A DNA stretch of 64,000 nt from DATARH01 sp963778385 (lineage in GTDB: Bacteria; Pseudomonadota; Alphaproteobacteria; ATCC43930; CGMCC-115725), in assembly GCA_963778385.1 (NCBI GenBank), contig CAVZUA010000006.1:62001-126000 (forward strand), read 5' to 3'. Each line of letters opens with the position of its first letter. Positions within the stretch are counted from its first letter, which is position 1. This document shows, one piece after another, positions 8,621 to 18,560 of this stretch. Both the position numbers and the translations under genes were made by a program. The notes under the pieces are model-generated. The model was not told the DNA's origin and searched no databases. It worked only from the letters and a program-made list of their open reading frames with translations.

Positions 8621-8676
8621 CATCGCCCCTCAGGCGATGTAAGGTTCGTTTAAGTTTATCGGTACGAATTTGTCAA
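8621..8676 (-). promoter_or_regulatory. Promoter and leader hairpin of the OFA permease gene
   Basis: On the minus strand, TTGACA (8676-8671) and TTAAAC (8653-8648) are 17 bp apart, placing the transcript start near 8641. The leader then begins with hairpin CATCGCC-tgagg-GGCGATG (8639-8621), followed by GGAGGAG before the ATG at 8598. A 5' hairpin could stabilise the mRNA. The 8599-8949 gap otherwise holds the terminator at 8747 and the repeat at 8831. Confidence 0.5.
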
Positions 8677-8746
8677 ATATCGCGCGTTTTTGCCAGCTTT
8701 TATGCGGGGATTTGCCGCCATTTCGCAAATCACAGCCGGTTGAATG

Positions 8747-8783
8747 AAAAACCCCTCCGGGGCGGGATCGATCCACGGAGGGG
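8747..8783 (-). terminator. Intrinsic terminator downstream of the amidohydrolase gene
   Basis: Reading leftward, CCCCTCCG (8783-8776) pairs with CGGAGGGG (8759-8752) across a 16-nt loop and is followed by TTTTT (8751-8747). It is oriented to end transcription of the amidohydrolase gene that stops at 8950, with the palindromic repeat lying in the 3' UTR between them. Confidence 0.75.
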
Positions 8784-8830
8784 CTATCGCACTATCAGCG
8801 CGGGTATCCCAACGGTGCCAGTCGCCTCTC

Positions 8831-8920
8831 CATCGCCTTGGCCGGGCTTCGACCCGGCCACCCACGAATAGGTTCCGGCTATTCGTGGACCCCCCCGGGT
8901 CAAGCCCGGGGGAGGCGATT
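8831..8920. repeat. Intergenic palindromic repeat, copy 2
   Basis: ATCGCC...GGCGAT form the outer ends. GGCCGGG/CCCGGCC and CCCGGG/CCCGGG form two inner hairpins, and CCACGAATAG/CTATTCGTGG form the central stem. It lies 3' of the amidohydrolase gene and upstream of its terminator. It is closest in detail to the copy at 24566, which shares the CCACGAATA arm. Confidence 0.82.
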
Positions 8921-8949
8921 GAAGGTAAGATACAATTCCCTGGCCCCTG

Positions 8950-10704
8950 TTATGCCTGGTACAGCGGGCCGCGGATGATCTGGCCGGGGAGAGCGTCGGT
9001 CAGTACGCCGTTGTCGAGCAGCACCGTGCCGTTGACGATGACGTGGTCGATGCCGGTGGCGTCGCGCTTCACCTGGACGCCGCCGCCCGGCAGGTCGGCG
9101 ACCGGTTCGCGCGGCTTGGAGGCGATCGTATCGGGGTCGAAGATGGTGATGTCGGCCACCTTGCCGGCCGCGATAAAACCGCGGTCGGTGATGTCGTGCA
9201 TCAGCGCGGTCTTGCCGGTCAGCCGGTAGACCGCCTCTTCCAGCGTCAGCGCCTGCTCTTCGCGCACCCAGCGGCCGAGTAGATTGGTGCTGGTCTCGTG
9301 CCGGTCGGCGGTGTGCGGCCGGCCGCCGCCGTCGCTGGTGCCGACGACCGTGTACTGCGAGCCGAGGATGTGCTTCTGCACCTTCGGGTCGTTGTTGCGG
9401 TCGATCGCCTGGAAGCAGGTCTGCAGATCCTCGTCGAGCGACAGGTCGAGGAAGGCATCCATAATGTCCTTGTTCTGCTCTTTGGCGATCTGCTCGATGC
9501 TCTTGCCTTCGAGGTGACGGTTCTGTCCCTTCGCGGTCATGAACACCTCGACGAGGTCCCAGCGCCGATTGAACAGGCCGCGTGCACGACCGCGCCGGTC
9601 GGTCATCCCGCCTTCCTGCGCGACCGTGCCTTCGACCGCCTCGGCGGACATTGCCCGGCGGATTTCCGCGTCGCGGAAAGCGCGCATCCGGTCCTGATAG
9701 GGCAGGGCCATTACCCGGTCCCAGGTCGGCATGCCGCGGAAGAAGCCCTCGGGATGGGTGATGTCCTCGTCTTGCGGCACGTTGAGGCCGCGCTGCAGAT
9801 CGAAGATCGCACCGGCGACGGTCGACAGGGCCGAGCCGTAACAGCGCGCGCCGCTTTTGAACCCGTCCTCAAGCCACTTCAAGTGCTCGACCCATTCGTC
9901 GGGATTGCCGATCGGGTCCGACATCAAATTGTAGATCGACGGGCGACCGGTGCGCGCCGCCAGTTCGCGGGCAACCGCGCGGGTCTGCTTGGTGCCGCCC
10001 GGGGCGCCGCCAGCGACCTGGAAGACACCGGTGCCGAGTTCGCCAAGGACGCTCGCCAGCTCCCAGCGTTCGTCGTCGTCGCAATGACCGGCCGGGTCGC
10101 CGCGGTCCTTCGGCGCGGTCGAGAAGCCAAGCGCGCCGTCATACATCGCCTCGCGGATCAGCCGCTTCATGGCCGCCATCTCGTCGTCGGTGGCCTTGAC
10201 CCGCTCCGAGGAGGCTTCGCCCATCACATAGCGGCGGATGCCGGAATGGCCGATCAGCGTGCCGACGTTGATGCCGCGCTTCTTGCCGAGCGCATTCAGA
10301 TAGTCGCCGACCAATTCCCAGGTCACGTCGACCCCGGCCTTCAGCACCGGCAGCGGGATCTGCTCGGCATCGGAGAAGAATTCGAGGTACCACTCGCCGT
10401 CGCCCGGCCGCACCGGCGCGATAACCTGCCCGCACTGGCCGACGATGACGGTGGTGTGGCCGTTTTGCAGCCACGAACCGCAATAGGGGTCCCACACCGC
10501 CTGCGGGTCGAAATGCGTGTGATGATCGATAAAGCCGGGCGCGACGACGCGTCCCTCGGCGTCGATCGTGCGTTTCGCGGCGGCGCCGTTCGCCTTGCCG
10601 ACGCCGACGATCTTGCCGTCCTGCACCGCGACGTCGGCATGGAAAGCCGGGGCGCCGGAACCGTCGACGACGCGCCCGTTCTTGATAAGCAGATCGTACG
10701 CCAT
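8950..10704 (-). CDS. Amidohydrolase, N-acyl-D-amino-acid deacylase type
   Basis: A 584-residue metal-dependent hydrolase. It opens MAYDLLIKNGRVVDGSGAP, followed by VVAPGFIDHHTHFDPQAVWD (metal-binding HxH of the amidohydrolase superfamily), GHTTVIVGQCG, and GHSGIRRYVMG near residue 160. The C-terminus closes the split beta-sandwich with AAGKVADITIFDPDTI and VIVNGTVLLDNG. D-aminoacylases and related imidase-like enzymes cleave N-acyl-D-amino acids; 584 residues is somewhat longer than the classic enzymes of about 480, as in the many group members annotated only as amidohydrolase family protein. It has a good RBS (GGAGG) before ATG 10704 and its own terminator, so is probably monocistronic. Substrate is unknown. 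Confidence 0.85.
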   Translation of the reverse strand: MAYDLLIKNGRVVDGSGAPAFHADVAVQDGKIVGVGKANGAAAKRTIDAEGRVVAPGFIDHHTHFDPQAVWDPYCGSWLQNGHTTVIVGQCGQVIAPVRPGDGEWYLEFFSDAEQIPLPVLKAGVDVTWELVGDYLNALGKKRGINVGTLIGHSGIRRYVMGEASSERVKATDDEMAAMKRLIREAMYDGALGFSTAPKDRGDPAGHCDDDERWELASVLGELGTGVFQVAGGAPGGTKQTRAVARELAARTGRPSIYNLMSDPIGNPDEWVEHLKWLEDGFKSGARCYGSALSTVAGAIFDLQRGLNVPQDEDITHPEGFFRGMPTWDRVMALPYQDRMRAFRDAEIRRAMSAEAVEGTVAQEGGMTDRRGRARGLFNRRWDLVEVFMTAKGQNRHLEGKSIEQIAKEQNKDIMDAFLDLSLDEDLQTCFQAIDRNNDPKVQKHILGSQYTVVGTSDGGGRPHTADRHETSTNLLGRWVREEQALTLEEAVYRLTGKTALMHDITDRGFIAAGKVADITIFDPDTIASKPREPVADLPGGGVQVKRDATGIDHVIVNGTVLLDNGVLTDALPGQIIRGPLYQA

Positions 10705-10944
10705 GACTGTTTCCTCCTTGTTGCCCCGGTATTGTCGAGCAGGAGGCGGTCAAGGTTCTCTCAACCGGGGATTTCGAAAGCGCCCGCACTCCTGGCTTTG
10801 TCGATGATCAGCCAAGGCTACGGTATCGCGGCGGCGGCGGCAACACGCTCTACGCGCATGACTGGGGGAGGAGCCTCAACAATGAAGCATGGCGTCGATC
10901 GGCGGCTTCGAGGCCGTCGCCGCCGCCGCGGAATGGACAAGGCT

Positions 10945-12105
10945 CTATCGCCCGGGACGGCCACCTCCCATCGGGACGCCGCCGCTTCCTGGGAGACCAC
11001 CGGGGATTGTGCCGCCGTAACCCGGCCCTCCGGTCGGCTTGCCCAAGATACCGCCGAACGGTGATGTCCCCGGGGGAGGTTGTTGCGGCTGGCCATTCGC
11101 CGGTGGCCCGCCGGGAATTCCTAGTGGTGATGGCAAGGCGCGGAACCCGCTTGTCAAAAGCGAGCCGTCTGGCGCTCGTTGAAAATCGATTACCGAAAGC
11201 CGGCCGGGGGAAGTTCCCAGACCCGACTGCGGCGGTGCCGGTACCGACCACCCGGAGCCGCTGACGATGCGTCCGTTGATGGCCTCGCTATAACCTTCGA
11301 TGAGAAAGCGCGTGGTATTCGGCCCAAAGAGAGCCGTGGGGTCGCTGGCGACAAGATCCGGGCCGATGACGGTGATCGCCAGCACGCCGTTGTCATAGGA
11401 ACCTTCGGCAATGACCCATTGCCCGGAGGCAACCATTGCCCCAGGGGGTGGCCGCACCGTCAGATCGCCAATGTGGTAGTTCCCGGGAACGCCGGTCAGA
11501 CGTCCGCGCACGGTCACCGGCCCAGGGTCTCGCCGGTCGATACGCGTTGCGCTGATCACCCCGTCTGGCGATCGGAAACCGCTGACGTTGACCCAGTCCC
11601 CAGGCCGAAGCGGTGCGTCCATCGGCAGTTTTGCGCTCTCCGCCAGCCGGATGCGCTGTCCGGAGACCCCGTATTCCGCGCTGCCGGTCAGAGCGCCGAT
11701 CTGTCCCGAGGCCTGGTAGATGATCGACACCTTTCGCGCGTGAAGCTCCTCTCGGCCAATGCTGTCGATGGCGACGACCTGTCCGACCCGGAGCTGGTCC
11801 ATCGTGACCCGGCGCCCTTCAACAAAAGCCGGCGTCTCCGGATCGTAGGCGATCTCGACATCGTTGATGCAAATACTGGCGAACCCGGTGATGACGCCGA
11901 CGATGCCGGTTCCGCCCAGGCCGCGCTCGGCAGTCTGCAAATCGCCGGCTGAGACGCCGGTCCCACCCAATCCGCGCTCGGCACGTTCGGGATTAGGTCG
12001 GCAGACGGGTGACGTACCACTTGCGGCGGTCGGTGCGGGCGTTTCTCCGGTGCGGCCGCACGCGGCGAGCACCATGAGGACCGCGAGTGCGGCGGGGAGG
12101 CGCAT
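10945..12105 (-). CDS. DUF5666-type lipoprotein with duplicated AERGLGGTG motif
   Basis: A 386-residue exported protein. A short signal peptide ends in a lipobox (VLAAC, Cys about 16), so it is a probable lipoprotein. AERGLGGTG occurs twice within the region around residues 42-68, and the second copy leads into IVGVITGFASICINDVEIAYD, which resembles the start of DUF5666 OB-fold-like repeats (periplasmic, function unknown). Several such beta-rich units appear to follow (GRLTGVPGNYHIGDLTV and similar). The last 60 residues are Gly/Pro-rich and disordered. It lies 5 bp downstream of a DUF6502 gene and is surely cotranscribed. No activity can be assigned. Confidence 0.72.
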   Translation of the reverse strand: MRLPAALAVLMVLAACGRTGETPAPTAASGTSPVCRPNPERAERGLGGTGVSAGDLQTAERGLGGTGIVGVITGFASICINDVEIAYDPETPAFVEGRRVTMDQLRVGQVVAIDSIGREELHARKVSIIYQASGQIGALTGSAEYGVSGQRIRLAESAKLPMDAPLRPGDWVNVSGFRSPDGVISATRIDRRDPGPVTVRGRLTGVPGNYHIGDLTVRPPPGAMVASGQWVIAEGSYDNGVLAITVIGPDLVASDPTALFGPNTTRFLIEGYSEAINGRIVSGSGWSVPAPPQSGLGTSPGRLSVIDFQRAPDGSLLTSGFRALPSPLGIPGGPPANGQPQQPPPGTSPFGGILGKPTGGPGYGGTIPGGLPGSGGVPMGGGRPGR

Positions 12106-12110
12106 CGTAC

Positions 12111-12968
12111 CTAGCCTTCGACCGGGTCGTCTTCGCTGTAGAGGTAGATGCCGAGATTTACCCGGCGCCGCCCCTGCACACCGTCATGATCCCGGGCGGC
12201 GGCATCCGCCTGGTCGGCCAGGGCAAGCGCCGTCTTATTGACCTCGATCAGCGTGGCCATGGCCGCGTCGCGGGCGATTTTTTCGAGCGCGGCCGCGGCT
12301 TCGGGAGGCAATCGGTCGTAATGGACCGAGCGGTCGAGAAAGGGGGCTTGCCCGGACGACAGCACATTGGCGACGGCCGCGGCGATGTGGTCATGCAAGT
12401 TGCGTGAAAAGAAGAAGAGCTGCTCTTCGCGCCCCTGGCGGGGGACAAAGGCGGCCGTGTTCAGCCGTACGCCGTCATCGGCTTCGACGACGACCGCGCC
12501 CTGGTCGACGAGGTTATCCAAAACCGCCCGAGGGCGGACATCTGTCGTCACCGAACGCACCAACGCTTCAAACGAAGGCGTCGGCTCCGGCGCGGTCCGC
12601 GGCAGAACCAGCGGCTGTCCATTGGTATCGAGATAAGCGGGTGTCCCAATCCATCGCGCGATGACCTGGCTGCCCATCGCGACCGCTGCCGGCGTCTGAT
12701 CGACGACCGCCTCGCGTTGCCGCAACCGCCGGACATCCTTGCGATGGATACCGGTCAGGAGGCTGATCCGGCTGTCGCTCTGCGCCTTTGGATCGCTGAG
12801 CAGTTCGCGCCGGGCAACATCGACAAACACGCCGCGCAACACCTCGGCAATGGCCGGGAAGGTAATGCCGCTTTGGATCAGCAAGCGGACCAATGGGCGC
12901 AGCATGCGCGCCAGCGGCTTGATTAGCGCTTCGGGTGGAGGAGCCAAGGGTTGCTCGCCGGCCGCCAC
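12111..12968 (-). CDS. DUF6502-like protein with a possible N-terminal helix-turn-helix
   Basis: A 285-residue soluble protein. Residues 25-85 (GITFPAIAEVLRGVFVDVAR, then SDSRISLLTGIHRKDVRRLR) read like a winged-helix or HTH domain. The remainder is alpha/beta with a conserved FFFSRNLHDHIAAAVAN block. Family name DUF6502 is assigned from memory. The start is GTG 12968 with AGGA just upstream. It is 5 bp from the DUF5666 lipoprotein gene and divergent from a mini-operon whose promoter carries two palindromes, so it could be the factor that binds there. That link is inference. Confidence 0.65.
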   Translation of the reverse strand: MAAGEQPLAPPPEALIKPLARMLRPLVRLLIQSGITFPAIAEVLRGVFVDVARRELLSDPKAQSDSRISLLTGIHRKDVRRLRQREAVVDQTPAAVAMGSQVIARWIGTPAYLDTNGQPLVLPRTAPEPTPSFEALVRSVTTDVRPRAVLDNLVDQGAVVVEADDGVRLNTAAFVPRQGREEQLFFFSRNLHDHIAAAVANVLSSGQAPFLDRSVHYDRLPPEAAAALEKIARDAAMATLIEVNKTALALADQADAAARDHDGVQGRRRVNLGIYLYSEDDPVEG

Positions 12969-13041
12969 TATCCTGTCTCTATGGTAACGAGGCCAGCCGC
13001 AAAACCCTGAGCTGAATTATCAGCGCCCGCCTGAATTTAAC

Positions 13042-13091
13042 TTGACGTGGGAAATTTGCCCACATAATTCTTCGTGGTAAATTTTCCCACG
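13042..13091 (+). promoter_or_regulatory. Strong promoter containing two palindromic operators
   Basis: TTGACG (13042-13047) and TAATTC (13065-13070) are 17 bp apart. The spacer region holds GTGGG-aaatttg-CCCAC (13047-13063). A second related palindrome, CGTGG-taaattttc-CCACG (13073-13091), sits over the expected start site near 13077. Both share the core GTGGkAAATTTkCCCAC and their centres are 27 bp apart. A repressor bound to both would block the promoter. It drives the small ORFs at 13106-13635 and could also affect the divergent DUF6502 gene. Confidence 0.68.
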
Positions 13092-13105
13092 AACGGACGC
13101 AAAGC

Positions 13106-13246
13106 ATGTCTGAAGTTTCGGATCGACGCTCCCGGGCGGCCATCGCCGGCCGTATCGTCGAAACCTGTCTCGCCTTGCTGAGTTCGATCGCGACGCTGTC
13201 GCTGGCCATCTATGCCATCGCGCTGATCACCGGACTGGCCTGGTGA
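13106..13246 (+). CDS. Small membrane protein of 46 residues, first gene of a mini-operon
   Basis: The ORF reads MSEVSDRRSRAAIAGRIVET and then a single hydrophobic helix (about residues 20-45) ending GLAW. The N-terminus has four Arg and one acidic cluster, so by the positive-inside rule it should be cytoplasmic. It starts about 29 nt after the predicted transcript start of the two-operator promoter. The next ORF begins 6 nt after its stop. The RBS is weak (ACGGAC). No family recognised. Codon choice is normal for the region, and the promoter and tandem arrangement support it being real. Confidence 0.5.
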   Translation: MSEVSDRRSRAAIAGRIVETCLALLSSIATLSLAIYAIALITGLAW

Positions 13247-13252
13247 CGGGTC

Positions 13253-13330
13253 ATGTACGCGGCCGTGCATTGGATTGGGATCGCGGCGCTCTTTATCTGG
13301 GCGATTTTCACGCTGCTCAGCAACATCTGA
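13253..13330 (+). CDS. Tiny 25-residue membrane peptide
   Basis: The ORF opens MYAAVHWIGIAALFIWAIFT and ends LLSNI, which is essentially one membrane helix rich in aromatic residues. It lies 6 nt after the stop of the preceding ORF and 8 nt before the next, so it would depend on translational coupling. Peptides this short can arise by chance; the support is position and hydrophobicity only. Confidence 0.35.
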   Translation: MYAAVHWIGIAALFIWAIFTLLSNI

Positions 13331-13338
13331 CGGAAGAA

Positions 13339-13635
13339 ATGAAGTTTCGCACGAATAGTATTCGTAAAATATTGCCGATGATAATCGGGATTATTGTTTG
13401 CCTGGAAGCAGCCGTCGAAGACGAGTTCTGGGTGAAGGCGGACAGCTACACCGCGGGACGGGCGCAGTCGGTCATGCCATCACCCAAGCCAGCGGAAACA
13501 AACAACGCGCTCGATCGCCGAGGCGAGGGCGACACGACCGATATCGACGAAACAATAGACCTGCAAGTTAACGCCTTGGCGGCATTGGCGGTCTTTCTCT
13601 ATCTCGCCCAAATGCAGAGGAAGGCGCGCAACTAG
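13339..13635 (+). CDS. Small protein of 98 residues with terminal hydrophobic segments
   Basis: The start ATG 13339 has GGAAGA just upstream and follows the 25-residue ORF by 8 nt. The N-terminus (MKFRTNSIRKILPMIIGIIV, about 1-20) is a signal peptide or membrane anchor. The middle is polar and acidic (DRRGEGDTTDIDETIDLQ). A second hydrophobic stretch (NALAALAVFLYLAQM) precedes a basic tail. No family recognised. The gene is more A+T-rich at its start than its neighbours. A longer in-frame reading from GTG 13243 overlaps the first two ORFs and is less likely. Confidence 0.5.
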   Translation: MKFRTNSIRKILPMIIGIIVCLEAAVEDEFWVKADSYTAGRAQSVMPSPKPAETNNALDRRGEGDTTDIDETIDLQVNALAALAVFLYLAQMQRKARN

Positions 13636-13743
13636 GAAGCAGTGCGTCGCACCTGATACTGGTCTTTCCTTCTCGGGAAGTTCAAACCTAGCGGCGACCC
13701 GCGCATAATCGCCGTTGCCCGGTTGCCGCAGGGAGGGGAAACG

Positions 13744-14928
13744 ATGAAGATCAGCACCGACCGCATCCTGACGACGCATGTGGGGAGCCTGCCGCGCCCG
13801 CCGGCGCTGCTGGCGCAGGTCATGACGCGTGAAGTGGGCGAAAGCGTCGACGAGGCGGCCTTCGCTGGGCAACTGCGCGACGCGGTGCGCGAGGTCGTCG
13901 CCAAACAGATCGCCGCCGGCATCGACAGCGTCTGCGACGGCGAGCAGAGCAAGATCTCCTACACCTTCTATGTGCGGCACCGCCTGTCGGGGATCGGCTC
14001 GGCGACCGGGGTCGAGCACTCGGCGCCGCCGCAGACCGCGGCGCATCGCGATATCCTCGACCACCCCGATTTTATGGAACGGCTGCGCGCGCAGCGCGGC
14101 GGCACGTCGTGGTTCGCGGCGGCGGCCGTGCCCTATTGCACCGGGCCGGTGCAATATGAAAACCGTCAGCCGCTGGAGACCGACGTCGCGAACCTGCAGC
14201 AAGCGGTCGCTGCCGAAAAGCCGGTCGAGGCGTTCATGAATGCCGCCTCGCCGGGGGTGCTGACCAAATTCGTCCCCGACCGCTATTACAACAACGAGGA
14301 CGCTTATGTCGCCGCGCTGGCCGACGCGCTGAAGGAGGAATACGAGGCGATCCACCAGGCCGGGTTCATCCTGCAGATCGACGCCCCCGATCTGGGCTCG
14401 GCGCGGCACAACCAGTACCAGCACCTCTCCGATGCCGAGTTCCTCAAGATCGCCGAGCGCAACATCGCGGCGGTCAACCACGCGACGCAGAACATCCCGC
14501 GCGACCGCATGCGGCTGCACATCTGCTGGGGCAATTACGAGGGGCCGCACACCCACGATATCCCGCTCGCCAAGGTGTTCGACGTGGCGATCAAAGCGCG
14601 GCCGCAGGCGATCCTGTTCGAAGCGGCCAACCCGCGCCACGCGCATGAATGGGAAGAGCTGCGCGAGAAGAAGATCCCCGACGATCTGATCCTGATGCCC
14701 GGCTGCATCGACTCGACGACCAATTTCGTCGAGCACCCCAAGCTGGTCGCCCAGCGCATCGAGAATTACGCCCGGCTGGTCGGCCGCGAGCGGGTCGTCG
14801 CCGGCACCGATTGCGGCTTCGCCACCTTTGCCGCGCAGCAAAACATGGTGGTGCCGTCGATCGCCTGGGCCAAACTCACCGCCCTCGCCGACGGCGCCCG
14901 CATCGCCAGCGACCGGCTTTGGGGATAG
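13744..14928 (+). CDS. Cobalamin-independent methionine synthase II (MetE C-terminal)-like protein
   Basis: A 394-residue protein starting at ATG 13744 with a strong GGGAGGGG RBS. It opens ISTDRILTTHVGSLPRP, the characteristic start of the UROD/MetE-like barrel. HICWGNYEGPHTHDI (about residues 258-272) supplies a His-x-Cys pair and GTDCGFATF near the end supplies the third Zn ligand, as in MetE. Family members include the MetE catalytic domain, epoxyalkane:coenzyme M transferase and many uncharacterised methyl or thiol transferases. It lacks the MetE N-terminal half, so full methionine synthase activity is unlikely without another methyl donor. It is convergent with a sensor kinase gene. Confidence 0.82.
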   Translation: MKISTDRILTTHVGSLPRPPALLAQVMTREVGESVDEAAFAGQLRDAVREVVAKQIAAGIDSVCDGEQSKISYTFYVRHRLSGIGSATGVEHSAPPQTAAHRDILDHPDFMERLRAQRGGTSWFAAAAVPYCTGPVQYENRQPLETDVANLQQAVAAEKPVEAFMNAASPGVLTKFVPDRYYNNEDAYVAALADALKEEYEAIHQAGFILQIDAPDLGSARHNQYQHLSDAEFLKIAERNIAAVNHATQNIPRDRMRLHICWGNYEGPHTHDIPLAKVFDVAIKARPQAILFEAANPRHAHEWEELREKKIPDDLILMPGCIDSTTNFVEHPKLVAQRIENYARLVGRERVVAGTDCGFATFAAQQNMVVPSIAWAKLTALADGARIASDRLWG

Positions 14929-14934
14929 GTGGGC

Positions 14935-17091
<2,157 letters not shown>

Positions 17092-17196
17092 GAGCCGGCA
17101 ACCCTTTGTTTGTGTGTATGATCCTCCAGCTTGGTTAATCAAATCTCAACGGCATCCGCCGGGTTTTCTGGCGCGATCGACAAGTGGGACTTTGCC

Positions 17197-18240
17197 TTAA
17201 GGCAACAGCAGTTCGGCGATCTGCACGGCGTTGAGCGCGGCGCCTTTGCGCAGTTGATCGCCGGCGACGAAAAGGTTCAGCGAATGCCCGCTGGGGTCGC
17301 TGAGGTCACGGCGAATGCGGCCAACCAGGATGTCGTTACCGCCGGTCGCTTCGAGCGGCATCGGGAAATGGTTGGCGACCGGGTCGTCCACCAGCCGGCA
17401 GCCGGGCGCGTCGGCGAGCAGCGCGCGGGCCTCGTCGGGGTCGATCGGCCGTTCGCATTCGATGGTGATCGACGCGGCATGCGCGCGCAGCACCGGCACC
17501 CGGATGCAGGTGACCCCGATCCGGATCTCGCGGTCGCCGAAGATCTTGCGAGTCTCGTTGATGACCTTGGTCTCCTCGTCGTTATACCCGGTTGCGGGGT
17601 CGATCTTGGTGTCGTGGCTGAACAGGTTGAAGGCGTAAGGATGCGGCAGCACCTGCGGCGTGAAGGTCTCGCCAGTCAGATACGCTCGCGTCGCCGCGAT
17701 CAGTTCGTCCATGGCCGCCGCGCCCGCGCCCGAGGCTGCTTGGTAGGTCGACAGGATCAGTCGGCGGATGCGGTTGCGCTGATGGATCGGCCAGAGCGGG
17801 GTGATTGCGATGATGGCCGCGCAATTGGGGTTGGCGATGATCCCGTTATGCCGCGCCAGCTCGCCGGCGTTGATTTCGGGCACCACCAGCGGCGCCGCCG
17901 GGTTCATGCGGAATGCCGAGGAGTTGTCGATGACGATCGCGCCGGCGCGCGCCGCGAGCGGTGCGAAGTCCCGCGCGATGCCGCTGCCGGCGGAGAACAG
18001 CGCCAGGTCGACGCCGCCGAAGCTGTCCGGTCCCAGCGTCTCGACGCCGATATCGTGGTCACCGAAGGAAAGCGTTTTCCCGGCCGAGCGCGGCGATGCC
18101 AGCAGGCGCAATTCGCCGACTGGAAAATCGCGCTCGGCGAGGATGCGCAGCAGCTCGCCGCCGACCGCGCCGGTCGCGCCGACAATGGCGATGGAGGGCG
18201 GCGATCGACGTAGGCGCTGCGCGGAATTGAGGCTCGGCAT
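17197..18240 (-). CDS. asd: Aspartate-semialdehyde dehydrogenase
   Basis: A 347-residue enzyme reducing aspartyl-4-phosphate to aspartate semialdehyde for lysine, threonine, methionine and diaminopimelate synthesis. It has SIAIVGATGAVGGELLRIL (Rossmann NADP site), the catalytic Cys in IIANPNCAAIIAI and STYQAASGAG. GVTCIRVPVLRAHAASI contains the substrate-binding Arg and the catalytic-base His. The start is ATG 18240 with an AGGAGA RBS; the open frame continues upstream without a stop but has no homology there. An intrinsic terminator lies 41 bp upstream, separating it from the ABC operon or attenuating its own leader. Confidence 0.93.
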   Translation of the reverse strand: MPSLNSAQRLRRSPPSIAIVGATGAVGGELLRILAERDFPVGELRLLASPRSAGKTLSFGDHDIGVETLGPDSFGGVDLALFSAGSGIARDFAPLAARAGAIVIDNSSAFRMNPAAPLVVPEINAGELARHNGIIANPNCAAIIAITPLWPIHQRNRIRRLILSTYQAASGAGAAAMDELIAATRAYLTGETFTPQVLPHPYAFNLFSHDTKIDPATGYNDEETKVINETRKIFGDREIRIGVTCIRVPVLRAHAASITIECERPIDPDEARALLADAPGCRLVDDPVANHFPMPLEATGGNDILVGRIRRDLSDPSGHSLNLFVAGDQLRKGAALNAVQIAELLLP

Positions 18241-18280
18241 GTTCGTCTCCTGGGTTGGGCCGGGGACGGGTGCCGCGATG

Positions 18281-18309
18281 AAAAAAGCCCCGTCCGATCC
18301 CGGCGGGGC
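18281..18309 (-). terminator. Intrinsic terminator upstream of asd
   Basis: On the minus strand GCCCCG (18309-18304) pairs with CGGGGC (18292-18287), followed by TTTTTT (18286-18281). It most simply ends the ABC-importer operon, whose last gene stops at 18561. It also sits between a possible leader ORF and the asd start, so attenuation is possible. Confidence 0.72.
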
Positions 18310-18335
18310 CTTGAAGGTGGTCTGTCTCGTCGCCG

Positions 18336-18407
18336 CTAGCGCGCAAACACCTCCAACGCCCAACCGGGGGGCGTCTTCATGGTCTTGCGCTTGAGGACGA
18401 ACGACAT
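18336..18407 (-). other. Possible short leader ORF before the asd terminator
   Basis: A 23-codon frame opens MSFVLKRKTMKTPPG and ends WALEVFAR, with an internal ATG at 18380. It stops 26 nt before the terminator hairpin at 18281-18309. There is no convincing RBS and no run of one amino acid that would suit classic attenuation, so the reading is weak. The 18241-18560 gap holds this, the terminator and the repeat at 18453. Confidence 0.2.
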
Positions 18408-18452
18408 GCGGCAACTCATACGGGAGGAAGCATCCGAGTGCAACTGTTCGCT

Positions 18453-18536
18453 CGTCATGGCCGGGCTTGTCCCGGCCATCCACGGCAAAAGGTACGGGCG
18501 CTTTCGTGGATGCCCGGAACAAGTCCGGGCATGACG
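18453..18536. repeat. Intergenic palindromic repeat, copy 3
   Basis: CGTCATGGCCGGGcttgtCCCGGCCATCCACG pairs overall with CGTGGATGCCCGGaacaagtCCGGGCATGACG (each half shown here with its internal loop in lower case). It is the most regular copy in the window and lies 25 bp 3' of the ABC permease gene. Confidence 0.87.
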
Positions 18537-18560
18537 ATGGGGGAAAGGGGCGTTGTTCAA

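Noticed and set aside
9298..11064. Plus-strand open frame of 588 codons
   Set aside because: Antisense to the amidohydrolase gene, whose protein has a clear family pattern. The antisense reading is low-complexity and has no domain.
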